Of a stretch of DNA of 64,000 nucleotides, positions 18,764-31,300 are shown one piece after another. The notes under the pieces were generated by a model that ran no database searches, had not been told where the DNA came from, and was given only the letters and a program-made list of their open reading frames with translations. The DNA comes from Bacteroidota bacterium (GTDB lineage Bacteria; Bacteroidota; Bacteroidia; AKYH767-A; OLB10): positions 1,391,956-1,455,955 of the forward strand of contig JADJOH010000007.1 in the NCBI GenBank assembly GCA_016713925.1. Direction: 5' to 3'. Position 1 is the stretch's first letter; each line of letters opens with the position of its first letter. Both the position numbers and the translations under genes were made by a program.

Positions 18764-20035
18764 CTAATAAAGTGGGAATTTTTCCATGAAGCCATTTACC
18801 TGCTCCTTCATTTTCATCACTACTTTTTCATCCGTATGATGGGTCAGTACTTTATCAATCATGGCCACAATTTTCTTCATGTGCACTTCCTTCATCCCTC
18901 TGGAAGTCACGGCTGCTGTTCCCAGTCGCATTCCGGATGTTACAAAGGGACTTTTATCATCAAAGGGAACCATGTTTTTATTAATGGTCATATCGGCTCT
19001 GACCAATACATTCTCCGCTTCTTTACCTGAAATATTTTTATTTCTAAGATCGATCAGCATGAGATGGTTATCGGTTCCTCCGGAAATAATCTTATAATCT
19101 CTCTCCACAAAAGCCTCTGCCATGGCATGGGCATTTTTCACTACCTGCACGGTATACTTAAGGAAATCGTCACTCAGCGCTTCACCGAAGGCCACTGCTT
19201 TTGCTGCAATGACATGTTCAAGAGGTCCACCCTGCGTTCCGGGAAAAACGGCACCATCTAAAATCGAAGACATCATACGCACTTCTCCCTTTGGCGTTTT
19301 TATTCCCATGGGATTCGGAAAATCTTTTCCCAAAAGGATCATTCCCCCTCTGGGGCCACGCAATGTTTTATGCGTCGTTGTTGTGATAATATGACAATGT
19401 GGAAGCGGGTCATTCAGAATTCCTTTGGCAATTAAGCCGGCAGGATGTGCGATATCCCCCAATAAAAGGGCACCAATACTATCAGCGATACTTCTAAGGC
19501 GCTTATAATCCCAGTCGCGCGAATAGGCAGAAGCGCCGCATATCATCAGCTTCGGTCTCTCTTTCTTTGCCGTTTTTTCTACTTTATCATAATCAATGGT
19601 TCCGGTTTCTTTCTCCACCCCGTAAAAACAGGGATTGTACAATTTCCCGCTGAAATTCACCGGAGAACCATGAGTCAGGTGACCGCCGTGAGAAAGGTCG
19701 AAGCCCATAATCTTATCACCGGGATTCAACACGCCCAACATCACTGCTGCATTCGCCTGAGCTCCGGAATGCGGTTGAACATTCGCCCATGCCGCACCGA
19801 AAAGATCCTTCGCGCGATCTATGGCCAGTTGCTCAATCTGATCAACGATTTCACAGCCGCCATAATATCTCTTTCCCGGCAAGCCTTCTGCATATTTATT
19901 CGTAAGGCAGGAACCCATGGCCTGCATCACCTGCTTTGAAACAAAATTTTCAGAGGCGATCAATTCGATTCCATGACGCTGACGCTTTAATTCCTGATTG
20001 ATCAACTTAAAGATCACTGTATCTTTTTCCAACAT
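18764..20035 (-). CDS. glyA: GlyA, serine hydroxymethyltransferase
   Basis: A 423-residue PLP enzyme converting serine and tetrahydrofolate to glycine and methylene-THF. Motifs are ELIASENFVS near the N-terminus, YAEGLPGKRYYGGCE, and the PLP-lysine site TTTTHKTLRGPRGG (about residue 220). The full family length is present, with a natural end. The sugar nucleotidyltransferase lies 29 bases upstream on the same strand, so both may share a transcript. Confidence 0.97.
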   Translation of the reverse strand: MLEKDTVIFKLINQELKRQRHGIELIASENFVSKQVMQAMGSCLTNKYAEGLPGKRYYGGCEIVDQIEQLAIDRAKDLFGAAWANVQPHSGAQANAAVMLGVLNPGDKIMGFDLSHGGHLTHGSPVNFSGKLYNPCFYGVEKETGTIDYDKVEKTAKKERPKLMICGASAYSRDWDYKRLRSIADSIGALLLGDIAHPAGLIAKGILNDPLPHCHIITTTTHKTLRGPRGGMILLGKDFPNPMGIKTPKGEVRMMSSILDGAVFPGTQGGPLEHVIAAKAVAFGEALSDDFLKYTVQVVKNAHAMAEAFVERDYKIISGGTDNHLMLIDLRNKNISGKEAENVLVRADMTINKNMVPFDDKSPFVTSGMRLGTAAVTSRGMKEVHMKKIVAMIDKVLTHHTDEKVVMKMKEQVNGFMEKFPLY

Positions 20036-20064
20036 ATATTTTTTTAAACCAACTATTAAATAAT

Positions 20065-21060
20065 TTAACTAAAATCTATCTCTGTACTATCTCCAATATT
20101 CAGACTTTGACTGAGCCCCTTTAAAAAGGCATCGCTTCCCACAATACTCTGATGAAGAATAGCGGTTTCCAGATGTGCATAAGCCCCAATAATTGAATTT
20201 GTAATGATGGAGTGACGAATAATCGTATGCTCTCCGATTGAAACATTGGGACCGATAATAGAATCACTGATATCACATTGCTCTGCGATGGAAACAGGAT
20301 GAATAATGATGGTATTATGGTAATTAAACTTCTTCTGTAAGGCATGTGCTTCACGATTCAACAACACTGCATTTGTCTCCAACAGGTTGGATTTACTGCC
20401 ACAGTCGAACCAGCTTCCCACTTTAAATGTCCCGACTTTTTCACCATCACTGATCATCTTTTGAATACCATAGGTAAGATGGAATTCCCCGTGCTGACGG
20501 ATATTATTCTTGATAATATGATCAAGCGCTTCCATCAGTTTCCCGGCTTTATTGAAGCGATAAATACCCACCAGGGCCTGATTGGATTTAGGTATGACCG
20601 GTTTTTCATCCAGTCGGGTAATAAATCCCTCTTTATCAATTTCCACAACTCCAAACTGTCTGGGATCATCCACTTTCTGGACACCCAAAGCAGAGTGCGG
20701 CATTTTCACCAGTTCCCCCAAATCAAAATCAATAATCGTATCTCCCAAAACAATCAGCAAATCTTCATCAGGAGATACCAATTCTCTGGCGAGCCAGACG
20801 GCATGACCGGTACCTTCACGCGGTTCCTGCACCACAAAAGAGGCTTTCAACTTAGGATACTTTGATTTAATATAATCCTCAATTTTATCACCCAGATAAC
20901 CGATGATAAAAATAAACTCATTAAACCCTCCAGAAATTAAATAATCAACGATATGGGATAAAATAGGTTTTCCGGCAACAGGAACCAGCGCTTTTGGCTG
21001 CGTATGCGTATGCGGCCGAAGCTTAGAACCTATTCCGGCAACCGGTATAATAATTTTCAT
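20065..21060 (-). CDS. sugar-phosphate nucleotidyltransferase with left-handed beta-helix tail
   Basis: A 331-residue NTP-transferase. Residues 1-230 form the Rossmann-like domain with the nucleotide signature IPVAGIGSKLRPHTHTQPKA and VVQEPREGTGHAVW. Residues 250-325 show hexapeptide repeats (SIAEQCDISDSIIGPNVSIG) of a left-handed beta-helix. This layout suits glucose-1-phosphate thymidylyl/uridylyl-like or GlmU-like enzymes for surface polysaccharide or nucleotide-sugar synthesis. The exact sugar is not readable. Confidence 0.85.
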   Translation of the reverse strand: MKIIIPVAGIGSKLRPHTHTQPKALVPVAGKPILSHIVDYLISGGFNEFIFIIGYLGDKIEDYIKSKYPKLKASFVVQEPREGTGHAVWLARELVSPDEDLLIVLGDTIIDFDLGELVKMPHSALGVQKVDDPRQFGVVEIDKEGFITRLDEKPVIPKSNQALVGIYRFNKAGKLMEALDHIIKNNIRQHGEFHLTYGIQKMISDGEKVGTFKVGSWFDCGSKSNLLETNAVLLNREAHALQKKFNYHNTIIIHPVSIAEQCDISDSIIGPNVSIGEHTIIRHSIITNSIIGAYAHLETAILHQSIVGSDAFLKGLSQSLNIGDSTEIDFS

Positions 21061-21183
21061 GCTGGGCCAAAGTTAATTCATTTCAACAAATTACCTGCAG
21101 AAAGGTGCTGCGAATGACTGTGGTGAAAAAACCAAGCCCGTATCTGCTTATTCTCTCCCTGATATCATGTACATTCGCCACGC

Positions 21184-21774
21184 ATGAAATTTCTGATAAG
21201 GACCGGAAGCATAACCCTCTTCATCGCCGGTATCATTCTCTTCAATTATTACCACATGAAGCAGTTCGGAGAAAAGCGAATGGTGAGCCGATCCAAATTT
21301 GAAGAAATAAATCATGTACTTGTACCGGGAGCCGGGCGGGGTTATCTGGAAGGCTTACCCAACCTGAACTTTAAAGGACGCATCGATACCGCGGCAGCAA
21401 TATGGCATCAATACAATCACAGCAAATTGATAATCAGCGGCTACGAAGATTATCACCTGATGCATGAGGTAAAGGAAATGATGGCAGCCTTACATGATCT
21501 TGGGGTGCCGGATACAGCATGTTATCCCGAAGACAAAAGTGAAGACACTTTTCAAACACTCGAAAACTACAAGAAAGTATATGGTACAACTCCGGTCATC
21601 GTTCTGTCACAAAAAGAACATCTGGAACGCACCTTATGGCTTGCCGACCGGTTAGGAATTGAGGCATGGGGATATGTGGTAAACGGATATCAGGAAAAAG
21701 AAATTGCGGGAATCCATCTCCGTGAATTCGGGGCACGTGTGAAAGCCCGGATAGATATTTTCCTGATGGATTAA
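21184..21774 (+). CDS. ElyC/SanA/YdcF (DUF218) family membrane protein
   Basis: A 196-residue protein with one N-terminal membrane helix (residues 4-22) and a DUF218 domain with HVLVPGAGR, LIISGYED and VIVLSQKEHLERTLWLADRLG. The SanA branch is tied to envelope integrity in enterobacteria; the reaction is unknown. The ATG at 21184 is chosen because it begins the hydrophobic anchor; earlier in-frame codons lack coding character. The nitronate monooxygenase gene starts 10 bases after it. Confidence 0.82.
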   Translation: MKFLIRTGSITLFIAGIILFNYYHMKQFGEKRMVSRSKFEEINHVLVPGAGRGYLEGLPNLNFKGRIDTAAAIWHQYNHSKLIISGYEDYHLMHEVKEMMAALHDLGVPDTACYPEDKSEDTFQTLENYKKVYGTTPVIVLSQKEHLERTLWLADRLGIEAWGYVVNGYQEKEIAGIHLREFGARVKARIDIFLMD

Positions 21775-21784
21775 AAGATATAAC

Positions 21785-22744
21785 ATGATGAACAATAGGA
21801 TAACAAAATTATTTGATATAAAATATCCCATCATTCAGGCCGGTATGATCTGGTGCAGTGGTTGGCGGCTAGCCGGTGCTGTTAGTAATGCAGGTGGTCT
21901 GGGATTGATTGGAGCAGGATCCATGTATCCGGATGTATTGCGGGAGCATATTCGCAAATGCAAGCAAGCCACCACCCGACCATTTGGTGTCAACCTGCCC
22001 TTGCTTTATCCCGACATTCAGGAACACATTAAAATTATCATCGAAGAGGGTGTTAAAATTGTATTTACTTCTGCAGGAAATCCGGCCACCTGGACTTCCC
22101 TCTTAAAAGAAAATGGAATCACCGTGGTGCACGTCATTGCCAACACTAAATTTGCATTAAAGGCAGCTGCCGCAGGTGTCGACGCTATTGTTGCGGAAGG
22201 ATTTGAAGCCGGTGGACATAATGGAAGAGAAGAGACCACCACCATGTGTTTAATACCGCTTATTCGCGAAACAGTGGAACTACCCTTGATTGCGGCCGGA
22301 GGCATTGGTAACGGAAAAGGAATGCTCGCGGCCATGGCTTTAGGAGCAGAAGCCGTTCAAATCGGTTCACGGTTTGTAGCTACACCGGAATCATCGGCGC
22401 ATGATAACTTCAAAAAAGTTGTTATCAACACAAAAGAAGGAGAAACACAACTTACGTTAAAGCAACTCACGCCTGTTCGATTAATAAAAAATAAATTCTA
22501 CCATGATGTAGAGGCTGCAGAAAAAAGATGTGCATCTCCGGAAGAAATGAAGGAGATTTTGGGAAGAGCGCGCGCAAAAAAGGGTATGTTTGAAGGCGAC
22601 CTGGAAGAAGGAGAACTGGAGATTGGACAGATCTCTTCTTCGTTTAAAAGCATTCAACCGGCGGGAGAAGTGGTAGAGGAAATATGGAACGATTTCCTGA
22701 GAGAGAGAGAACGTATTTGCACTATGGATTTAACAACACAATAA
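21785..22744 (+). CDS. NAD(P)H-dependent flavin oxidoreductase / nitronate monooxygenase
   Basis: A 319-residue FMN-binding TIM barrel of the NMO/FabK family. Motifs are YPIIQAGMIW, SNAGGLGLIGAG, the catalytic-type EGFEAGGHNGRE and the phosphate-binding GGIGNGKGMLAAMALGAEAV. The Bacteroidota members are annotated as nitronate monooxygenases but a FabK-like enoyl-ACP reductase role is possible. It is 3 bases upstream of the first M16 peptidase, probably one operon. Confidence 0.87.
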   Translation: MMNNRITKLFDIKYPIIQAGMIWCSGWRLAGAVSNAGGLGLIGAGSMYPDVLREHIRKCKQATTRPFGVNLPLLYPDIQEHIKIIIEEGVKIVFTSAGNPATWTSLLKENGITVVHVIANTKFALKAAAAGVDAIVAEGFEAGGHNGREETTTMCLIPLIRETVELPLIAAGGIGNGKGMLAAMALGAEAVQIGSRFVATPESSAHDNFKKVVINTKEGETQLTLKQLTPVRLIKNKFYHDVEAAEKRCASPEEMKEILGRARAKKGMFEGDLEEGELEIGQISSSFKSIQPAGEVVEEIWNDFLRERERICTMDLTTQ

Positions 22745-22747
22745 ACA

Positions 22748-23983
22748 ATGATACCTTTCGAAAAATTTAAACTCGACAACGGATTAACAGTAATCGTGCA
22801 CGAGGACTACACCACTCCACTTGTAGCGATGAATATTCTGTACAAAGTCGGAGCTCGTGATGAACAGCCTGACAAAACCGGATTCGCCCATTTGTTTGAG
22901 CATCTGATGTTCGGAGGTTCCGTTAATATTGAAGATTTTGACGAGCCCCTTCAAAAAGCCGGAGGAGAAAACAACGCTTTTACCAACAACGACATCACCA
23001 ATTACTATCTCACCATCCCCGCACAAAATCTTGAAACCGGATTCTGGCTGGAAAGTGATCGCATGTTAAGTCTGGCTTTTACAGAGAAGAGTCTGGAAGT
23101 ACAGCGTTCCGTGGTAGTGGAAGAATTCAAACAACGTTATTTGAATCAACCTTACGGTGATGTCTGGTTGCAGCTCCGTCCTCTTGCCTACAAAGTTCAC
23201 CCGTATCAATGGGCGACTATAGGAAAAGAAATTTCACATATCGAAGAAGCAACATTAGAAGATGTAAAATCCTTTTTCAAAAAATGGTATGCACCGAATA
23301 ATGCCATACTCAGCATTGCCGGAAACTGCGATTTAAAGAGCGCCAAAACACTGTGTGAAAAATGGTTCGCTCCTATTCCTGCGCAACATATACCGGAGCG
23401 GAAATTACCGGTAGAGCCGGAACAGAAAGAAAAAAGAATTCTCGAATTAAAGAGAGATGTACCCAATTCGAGAATTTACATGGCCTGGCATTGCTGTTCC
23501 AGATATGACAAGGAATTTTATGCTACTGATCTGTTATCTGATATACTTTCCAGAGGGAAATCTTCCAGGTTATATCAGCAGTTGGTAAAACAAAACAACT
23601 ACTTTACGGATATCAACGCGTTCATGACGGGAGAACTTGATAATAGTTTATTGGTTATCGAAGGGAAACTCCTGAACAGTACCGACATGGATCAGGCAGA
23701 AAAAGTAATTCTGGAAGTAGTTGAAAGTGTGAAGCAAGGGATTGAAGATCGGGAGTTACAAAAAGTACAACACAAGGCGGAAGCCACCATTGAATTCAGT
23801 GAAATGGGCATTGAGAATAAGGCCTTGAATCTGGCATATTATGAATTAATCGGAGATGCTGAAGAATGCAACCGACAGGCAGAAAGGTACAATGCGGTCA
23901 CTGCACAGGATATTATTGCAATAGCTAATAAAATTCTCACCCCAAACAATTGTTCTATTTTACGCTACCAATCTTCCCACTAA
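22748..23983 (+). CDS. M16 family zinc metallopeptidase, catalytic member
   Basis: A 411-residue pitrilysin-family peptidase. The inverted zinc motif HLFEH is at about residue 51, with the downstream Glu ligand in VVVEEFKQRY. Two M16 half-domains are recognisable. No signal peptide is seen. The next gene encodes a second M16 protein lacking HxxEH, the usual active/inactive pair that forms a heterodimer. Genes are separated by 1 base. Confidence 0.92.
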   Translation: MIPFEKFKLDNGLTVIVHEDYTTPLVAMNILYKVGARDEQPDKTGFAHLFEHLMFGGSVNIEDFDEPLQKAGGENNAFTNNDITNYYLTIPAQNLETGFWLESDRMLSLAFTEKSLEVQRSVVVEEFKQRYLNQPYGDVWLQLRPLAYKVHPYQWATIGKEISHIEEATLEDVKSFFKKWYAPNNAILSIAGNCDLKSAKTLCEKWFAPIPAQHIPERKLPVEPEQKEKRILELKRDVPNSRIYMAWHCCSRYDKEFYATDLLSDILSRGKSSRLYQQLVKQNNYFTDINAFMTGELDNSLLVIEGKLLNSTDMDQAEKVILEVVESVKQGIEDRELQKVQHKAEATIEFSEMGIENKALNLAYYELIGDAEECNRQAERYNAVTAQDIIAIANKILTPNNCSILRYQSSH

Positions 23984-23984
23984 A

Positions 23985-25253
23985 ATGATCAACAGAACAC
24001 AGGAACCTCAAGTAAGCATTCCACAAAAAATTAACATTCAGCCCGCCCGTCAGCACTCTACAAAAAGTGGTATTCCCATTTATATTATTGAAGCCGGAAC
24101 ACAAGATGTCGTAAAAATCGAACTGGTATTTGCAGCCGGAAACATTGCAGCTGACATGCCATTGCTTGCCTTAGCCACTAATGATTTATTGGATGAAGGC
24201 ACGACACAACATGATTCGGCCGCTTTAGCTGAAGCACTTGATTTTTTCGGAGCTTATCTTCAAACGGAAAACGGTCCGGACTGGTCGAGTGTGAGTTTAT
24301 TCTCATTAAACAAATTCACCAATCAGACCCTGCCCTATTTACTTGAACTAATCACCTCGCCGCTCTTTCCCGAAAAAGAAATTGTGACGTACCGGCAGCA
24401 GGGAAAACAGCAGCTGGCTGTCAATCTCAACAAAGTAGATTTCATCGCCAGAAGAAATTTCTTCAATACCTTATTTGGAGGAAAACATCCCTATGGAAAA
24501 TTAACAGAGGAGCAGCATTATGATCAGATCACTTCCGGAATTTTATCAAATTATCATCAGGAGAAATATCTGAAAGGATTGAAAGCCATTTTCCTTTCCG
24601 GGCGGCCTGGCACGGAAACCATCGATAACATTATTTCAGCAATAGATCAGACAGGGTTCAAATCAGGGTCATTGCCGGAGATAAATATTCCACTTCCTGA
24701 CCCGGAAAAAAAATTCATCGAAAAGAAAGATGCCATGCAATCGGCGATACGAATTGGAAGAAGATTATTTAACCGGAGTCACCCGGATTATTTCAACTTT
24801 AGCGTAATGAGTACTATTCTTGGAGGGTATTTTGGATCGCGCCTGATGACCAATATCCGTGAAGACAAAGGGTATACCTATGGCATTGGAGCGGGGATTG
24901 TCAGCCATGCACAAAGCGGTTATTTTTATATTTCTACCGAGGTAGGGGCGGAAGTCAGGGAAGACGCGGTAAAAGAAATTTACAAGGAAATTGATCTCCT
25001 GAGAAATGAAGAAGTATCCACAGACGAACTAAATCTTGTTAAAAACTACCTGACCGGAGCCTTTCAACGGAGCATTGATGGCGCCTTTCAATTGGCAGAC
25101 AGGCATAAAATGGTCTTACTTAATAATCTGAATAACAATTATTTGAATGAATATTTGGAAAAATTAAATGCCATCAATCCGTCCGCCATCAAACTTTGTG
25201 CAGCAAAATATTTACAAACCGTTGACCTAAGTGAAATAGTCGTTGGCCAATAG
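23985..25253 (+). CDS. M16 family peptidase-like protein, non-catalytic partner
   Basis: A 422-residue M16-fold protein. The zinc-motif helix is replaced by LALATNDLLDEGT, so it cannot bind zinc in the usual way. The C-terminal half keeps the conserved REDKGYTYGIGAG substrate-binding segment. By analogy with other M16 pairs it supplies the second half of the proteolytic chamber to the product of the gene just upstream. The promoter of the giant adhesin begins right after its stop. Confidence 0.9.
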   Translation: MINRTQEPQVSIPQKINIQPARQHSTKSGIPIYIIEAGTQDVVKIELVFAAGNIAADMPLLALATNDLLDEGTTQHDSAALAEALDFFGAYLQTENGPDWSSVSLFSLNKFTNQTLPYLLELITSPLFPEKEIVTYRQQGKQQLAVNLNKVDFIARRNFFNTLFGGKHPYGKLTEEQHYDQITSGILSNYHQEKYLKGLKAIFLSGRPGTETIDNIISAIDQTGFKSGSLPEINIPLPDPEKKFIEKKDAMQSAIRIGRRLFNRSHPDYFNFSVMSTILGGYFGSRLMTNIREDKGYTYGIGAGIVSHAQSGYFYISTEVGAEVREDAVKEIYKEIDLLRNEEVSTDELNLVKNYLTGAFQRSIDGAFQLADRHKMVLLNNLNNNYLNEYLEKLNAINPSAIKLCAAKYLQTVDLSEIVVGQ

Positions 25254-25257
25254 GCTA

Positions 25258-25288
25258 TTGTGTATGTAAAAAAACTTTCATAAGTTTG
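25258..25288 (+). promoter_or_regulatory. promoter of the giant T9SS protein gene
   Basis: TTG (25258-25260), a 20-base spacer, then TAAGTTTG (25281-25288): a good match to the Bacteroidota TTG-N19/21-TAnnTTTG promoter, about 30 bases before the ATG at 25319. Confidence 0.7.
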
Positions 25289-25318
25289 GACCTCACGCGT
25301 TATCCAAAATCCATCCAA

Positions 25319-28300
25319 ATGAAAAAAGTTTTATTCTTAATGCTTCTCCTATTAACGGGTTGGAGTGTTAAAACACATGCATCCCATCTAATGGGAGGTG
25401 AAATCACATGGGAATGTGTAAAGTCGGGACCCAACATCGGCCGGTTTATTTTCACTGTCAAGCTCTACCGGGATTGCAATGGAGTCAATGGACCAAACTC
25501 CATCAACCTCGAAACAAATGCACCGGGTTATGCAGGTGGAATCCTATGTAATTTAATTACACAAACTGATATTTCTCCTGTCGGTCCGGGTTGTCCTACC
25601 TGTGCAAATCCGATGGGGTTTGCCAATGCAGTAGAGGAGTTTGTGTACAAATCCGCTCCTATTTTTATTACAGGGGTACCTCCTGCAACCGGATGGTACT
25701 ACAGCTACACGGATTGTTGCAGAAATGCCGCCATTACCAATCTGGCTGCAGGACAAGGTTGGTTCACCTTAAGGGCGATCATGTTCCCTTACAACGCTAC
25801 AAACACGAATCCCTGTTATGATTCTTCCCCCCAATTTGCTGAAAAACCACAGTTAGGAACCTGTACCAGAAATCAAACTTCATATAATCATAATGCGATT
25901 GATATTGAGTTAGATTCATTGGTCTATGACTGGGGAATTCCTTTGGATGGAACAAATTTCCCACCCGGGACTAATTATCCTTACAACGGTGGATATTCTT
26001 TTAACAGTCCTCTCCCCGGTCCCGCACAAAACCCACTGAACGTTGCGGCAACGATGAACCAATTTACAGGAGTTGTAACTTTCACCTCCTATACTCCCGG
26101 AGCCTTTGTAACAGTAACCAAAGTTACCGCCTATAAATGCAACATCAAAGTCGCTGAAATTTATCGCGAAATCCAAATTGCACTTCTTAACAATTGTATA
26201 ATCACACAGCCGCCTGCATCACCATCCATAGTTTATAATACACCTCCGGATGTACAGGATTTGTTGGGAAATCCATTAAACGTCATTATTGATACGGTTT
26301 ACGCGGGAGATACAGTTGATATTACGTTAGTGGCATTTGACTTCGAAGCCTTGCCTGCTACTGCGGGTGGTGGGCCACAAAGTCTAAGTTTATCAGCCAC
26401 CGGATCCCAATTCGGAACAAATTTTACCAACGCCAGTGCAGGTTGTCCATTTCCACCTTGTGCAACGTTGACTCCTCCACTTATTGATTCTGTTCCACCT
26501 ATCACGAATCTCTTCTTCCCGCTTACCCTCCAAACGCGATTTTTCTGGATAACGGATTGCAATCACCTGCCAAAAAACTGGGGTGTGTAACGCTCTCCAG
26601 TACCTATAATTTTGTATTAAAAGTATACGACAACTTTTGTCCTTCACCTGCGGTAAATTTCAACACTTTAACCATTGTTGTAGTTGCCCCGCCACCCGTA
26701 CAACCGGCACGAATGAAATGTGCGGATGTACTTGCCAATGGCAATGTTCAATTGACATTTATGCCTCCTATTGATACCGGAGAAGCAGATACAAATCAGT
26801 TCTTTAAGGCTTTTTATGTCTACCGGTCTACCACCGGAACAGGAGGTCCTTATACACTGCTTGACAGTCTGAAAGGCTTCAAAATAACAAACTATGATAC
26901 AGTCATCACCTATTTTGATGCTACTGCCAATGGAAATGCAGGTCCTGTTTCTTACTATGTAACTATTAGGTCCGGATGTGACCTGGAGCCAAGAAGTGTG
27001 AGTGACACCATCAGCACCATGTTCTTACAGGTGAATCAGGTTGGCTTAGATGCTTCGCTGACCTGGACTCCATTGATGACTCCTTTGCCACCTTCCAGTA
27101 CCCGTAAATATTATATATGGCGCGAACAACCACCTGCAGGTTCAGCAAACTGGGTGCTCATTGATTCTACTACTTCCACTACCTATTTAGATCCGGTGTT
27201 TGTTTGTGCGGATTCTATTAATTACAGAATACATGTTGTAGATACTTCCACAGCCAACTGTGTTTCCCGCTCAAATATTGACGGTGCATTGCTTCAAAGT
27301 GCTATACCTAATATTACGTCTCCATCGTTGCGTTCAACGGAAGTTCTCGCCAACGGTGATGTTGCTTTATGTTGGGTTGGAAGTCTTGATACTGCACAGT
27401 ATTTCTCTCAATACAGTGTCTATCACTCTCTGGTCCGCAATGGTCCCTATGTAAAAATTGGGAACGTTAGTGTATACGCGACAAACGCATTTACCCATGT
27501 GGGTGCCAATGCTAATAATCAAATTAATTATTATTACCTGACGTTAACGGCAGGTTGTGATGCTACTAATCTTCAGGAATCGACAACAGCTCCCAGTGAT
27601 ACATTAGCCTCGATGCTACTTTCATTGAATAACGGTACAGTTGGATTTGCAGATTTAAACTGGAATCCGCTTCGAAGACCTTTACCGGCAACGAGTACCG
27701 GATCCTATATTATAAACAGAAGAATTCCACCCGGCGCATGGGCTGTAATCGGTAACACCATCGATACTGCCTATCGGGATACTATTGTATTATGTGATAC
27801 CCTGATCCAGTACCGGGTTGATATTGGTGATGCATCTGCATGTTTATCAAAATCATCCGTTGATCAGGATCAGTTCACTTCCGGTGGGGACATTATTGAC
27901 AATCCTTCCATTCGTTGTTTAGCTGTACAGGCTAATGGCGATGTACAGATTTCGTGGGTGGCCCCTGCTGACCCGAATAATTTCTTTGCAGCTGCCCAGA
28001 TTTATCATGCCTCTTCACCTGCCGGACCTTATGTCCTGGTGGGTTCTGTGACCAATTATGCAACAACAACCTGGTTGCATGTGGGTGCTAATGCCAATGC
28101 AGGAGTACAATATTATTATATGAAATCGCTTTCCGGTTGCGATGGTATCAGTACCGATGGTTCAACCAGCGATACATTAGCATCCATGCTGCTCAGTGTA
28201 AGTAATGCCACCTTAGGTTTCGCTGATCTCACCTGGAATGCCATGCATACCCCTTCACTGGCATCAGCTATTGGTCCATACAGGGTCATGAGAAGGTCGA

Positions 28301-31300
28301 CAGGAATCGGAGCCTATGTTCAAATTGGAACTACTGCTAATCTAACTTATAGAGATACGATAAACACCTGTAACGTTACATTTGAATACCGGATAGAGCT
28401 GGACGATAACGCGCCTTGTACATCCATCAGTTCAGCTGACAATGATATCTTCACCTATATCGGAAATATCATTGGAAATCCTACGTTGCGTTGCGTAAGT
28501 GTAAATGCCAACGGAACGATTTTATTAACCTGGGAAAATCCGGGACCGGTTTCTTTCGCAGATTTCAATGAATACGAAATCTGGAGAGATAACGGAACAG
28601 GATTCGCACTACTGGATTCCGTTTCTAACAATGCAACTAACACCTTTACGGATCTTACTGCGAATGGAAATGCGCAATCCTATTCCTATTATCTGGTAAC
28701 CCAAAGCGGATGTACGGGACAACAGGATAATGGCACTAATGGAAATATTTTAAATTCTATCTTCTTAACTACCGCCGGAGTTATTGGACAAGCGAACTTA
28801 AGCTGGTTACCATTATCAGCTCCATTACCGGCTACAACGGTTAACGGACAATACAATGTTTATTCCACCTACAATGCCGCAGGAACCTTACAGTTAATCG
28901 GTGACACCGTTCAATTGGTCTATCCGGAGGCAATAAATGACTGTGATACATTAATCAGTCATCAGATAACCGTAGACGATAACTTTGGTTGTATTTCAAG
29001 ATCAAACGTTGCTTCGAACACCTACACGTTCACCGGAAATATTGTTAATAATCCTGATTTACGATGTGTCAGTGTACTTCCCAACGGACAAATACAATTG
29101 GAATGGCTTACACCAACAGGTTCCAGTGATGAATTCAATGAGTTTGAAATTTTCCGGAATAGTGGTGCAGGATTCGTGTTGTATGACTCGGTCAGCAATT
29201 TCAATCAGGTAAGCTGGACAGATGCCTTTGCCAATGGTAACACACAATCCTACAGTTATTACATCCGCAGCCAAAGCGGTTGCAGTAGTCAGTTGGATAA
29301 TGGTAGTACCAGTGCAACCTTAAACTCCATATACCTTACTTCTACTGGTGTTCTGGGACAAGCTACCATGAACTGGAATTCCCATCCTTTATTACCCACC
29401 TCTGCTGCGACAGGATATGATGTACAAACATCCTATCTCACCGGAAACAGTTTAACCTTATTGACTTCAACATTAGGTTTAACCGCCAACGAAATCATTA
29501 ATGATTGTGATACCACGTTGTTGCATAGAATCGTTTTAGCTGACAACTCGGGTTGTACCAGCGAATCCAATGTGGATACCAACACGTTTACTTACTTAGG
29601 AAATGTGGTCGACAATCCCGATCTGCGTTGTGTGAGTGTACTTCCTAACGGACAGATTCAACTGGAATGGCTTACTCCACTTAGTTCGAGTGCCAACTTC
29701 AATGAATTTGAAATTTACAGAAATAGCGGAGCCGGATTCGTATTGTATGACTCTGTCAGCAATTTCAATCAGGTAAGCTGGACAGATGCTTTTGCCAATG
29801 GCAATGCGCAATCTTACAGCTACTACATGCGTACACAAAGCGGATGTACCGGCCAAGTGGACAATGGAACAACCAGTGCGACTTTAAATTCGATTTATGT
29901 TACAACGACAGGAATATTAGGACAGGCCACCATTAACTGGAATGCGCATCCTTTATTACCTACCTCTGCTGCGACAGGATATGATGTACAAACTTCCTAT
30001 CTCACCGGAAACAGTTTAACCTTATTAACTTCCACACTTGGTTTAACCGCCAACGAAGTCATAAATGATTGTGATACCACGTTGTTGCATAGAATTGTTT
30101 TAGCTGACAACTCCGGTTGTACGAGCGAATCCAATGTGGATACCAACACGTTTACCTATATAGGTAATGTGGTTGACAACCCTGATCTGCGTTGTGTGAG
30201 TGTACTTCCTAACGGACAGATTCAACTGGAATGGCTTACTCCGATTAGTTCGAGTGCCAACTTCAATGAATTTGAAATTTACAGAAATAGCGGAGCCGGA
30301 TTCGTATTGTATGACTCTGTCAGCAATTTCAATCAGGTGAGCTGGACAGATGCCTTTGCCAATGGTAATGCGCAATCATACAGCTACTACATGCGTACAC
30401 AAAGCGGATGTACAGGCCAAGTGGACAATGGAACAACCAGTGCTACACTAAATTCAATTTATGTCACAACGACAGGAATATTAGGACAAGCGACCATCAA
30501 CTGGAATGCACATCCTTTATTACCGACTTCTGCTGCGACCGGATATGATGTACAAACTTCCTATCTCACCGGAAACAGTTTAACCTTACTAACTTCCACT
30601 CTTGGTTTAACTGCCAACGAAGTCATCAATGATTGCGATACCACGTTGTTGCATAGAATTGTTTTAGCTGACAACTCCGGTTGTACGAGCGAATCAAATA
30701 TTGACACCAACACCTTTACTTACTTAGGAAATGTGGTTGACAATCCTGACCTGCGATGTGTAAGTGTACTTCCAAACGGACAGATTCAGTTGGAATGGTT
30801 AACACCACTCGGTTCCAGTGTTAACTTCAATGAATTTGAAATTTACAGAAATAGCGGAGCCGGATTCGTGTTGTATGATTCTGTGAGCAACTTCAATCAG
30901 TTGAGTTGGACGGATGCCTTTGCCAATGGTAATGCGCAATCCTACAGCTACTATATGCGTTCACAAAGCGGATGTACCGGACAAGTGGATAATGGAGCAA
31001 CCAGTGCTACACTAAATTCAATTTATGTCACAACAACAGGAGTATTAGGACAAGCGACCATCAACTGGAATGCGCATCCTTTATTACCGACTTCCGCTGC
31101 AACGGGATATGATGTACAAACATCTTATCTCACCGGCAACAGTTTAACCTTATTAACTTCAACATTAGGTTTAACCGCCAACGAAGTCATCAATAATTGT
31201 GACACCACTTTATTACATAGAGTTGTACTTGTCGACAATTCCGGTTGTACCAGCGAGTCGAATGTAGATACGAATAACTTCACCTACATCGGAAATGTTA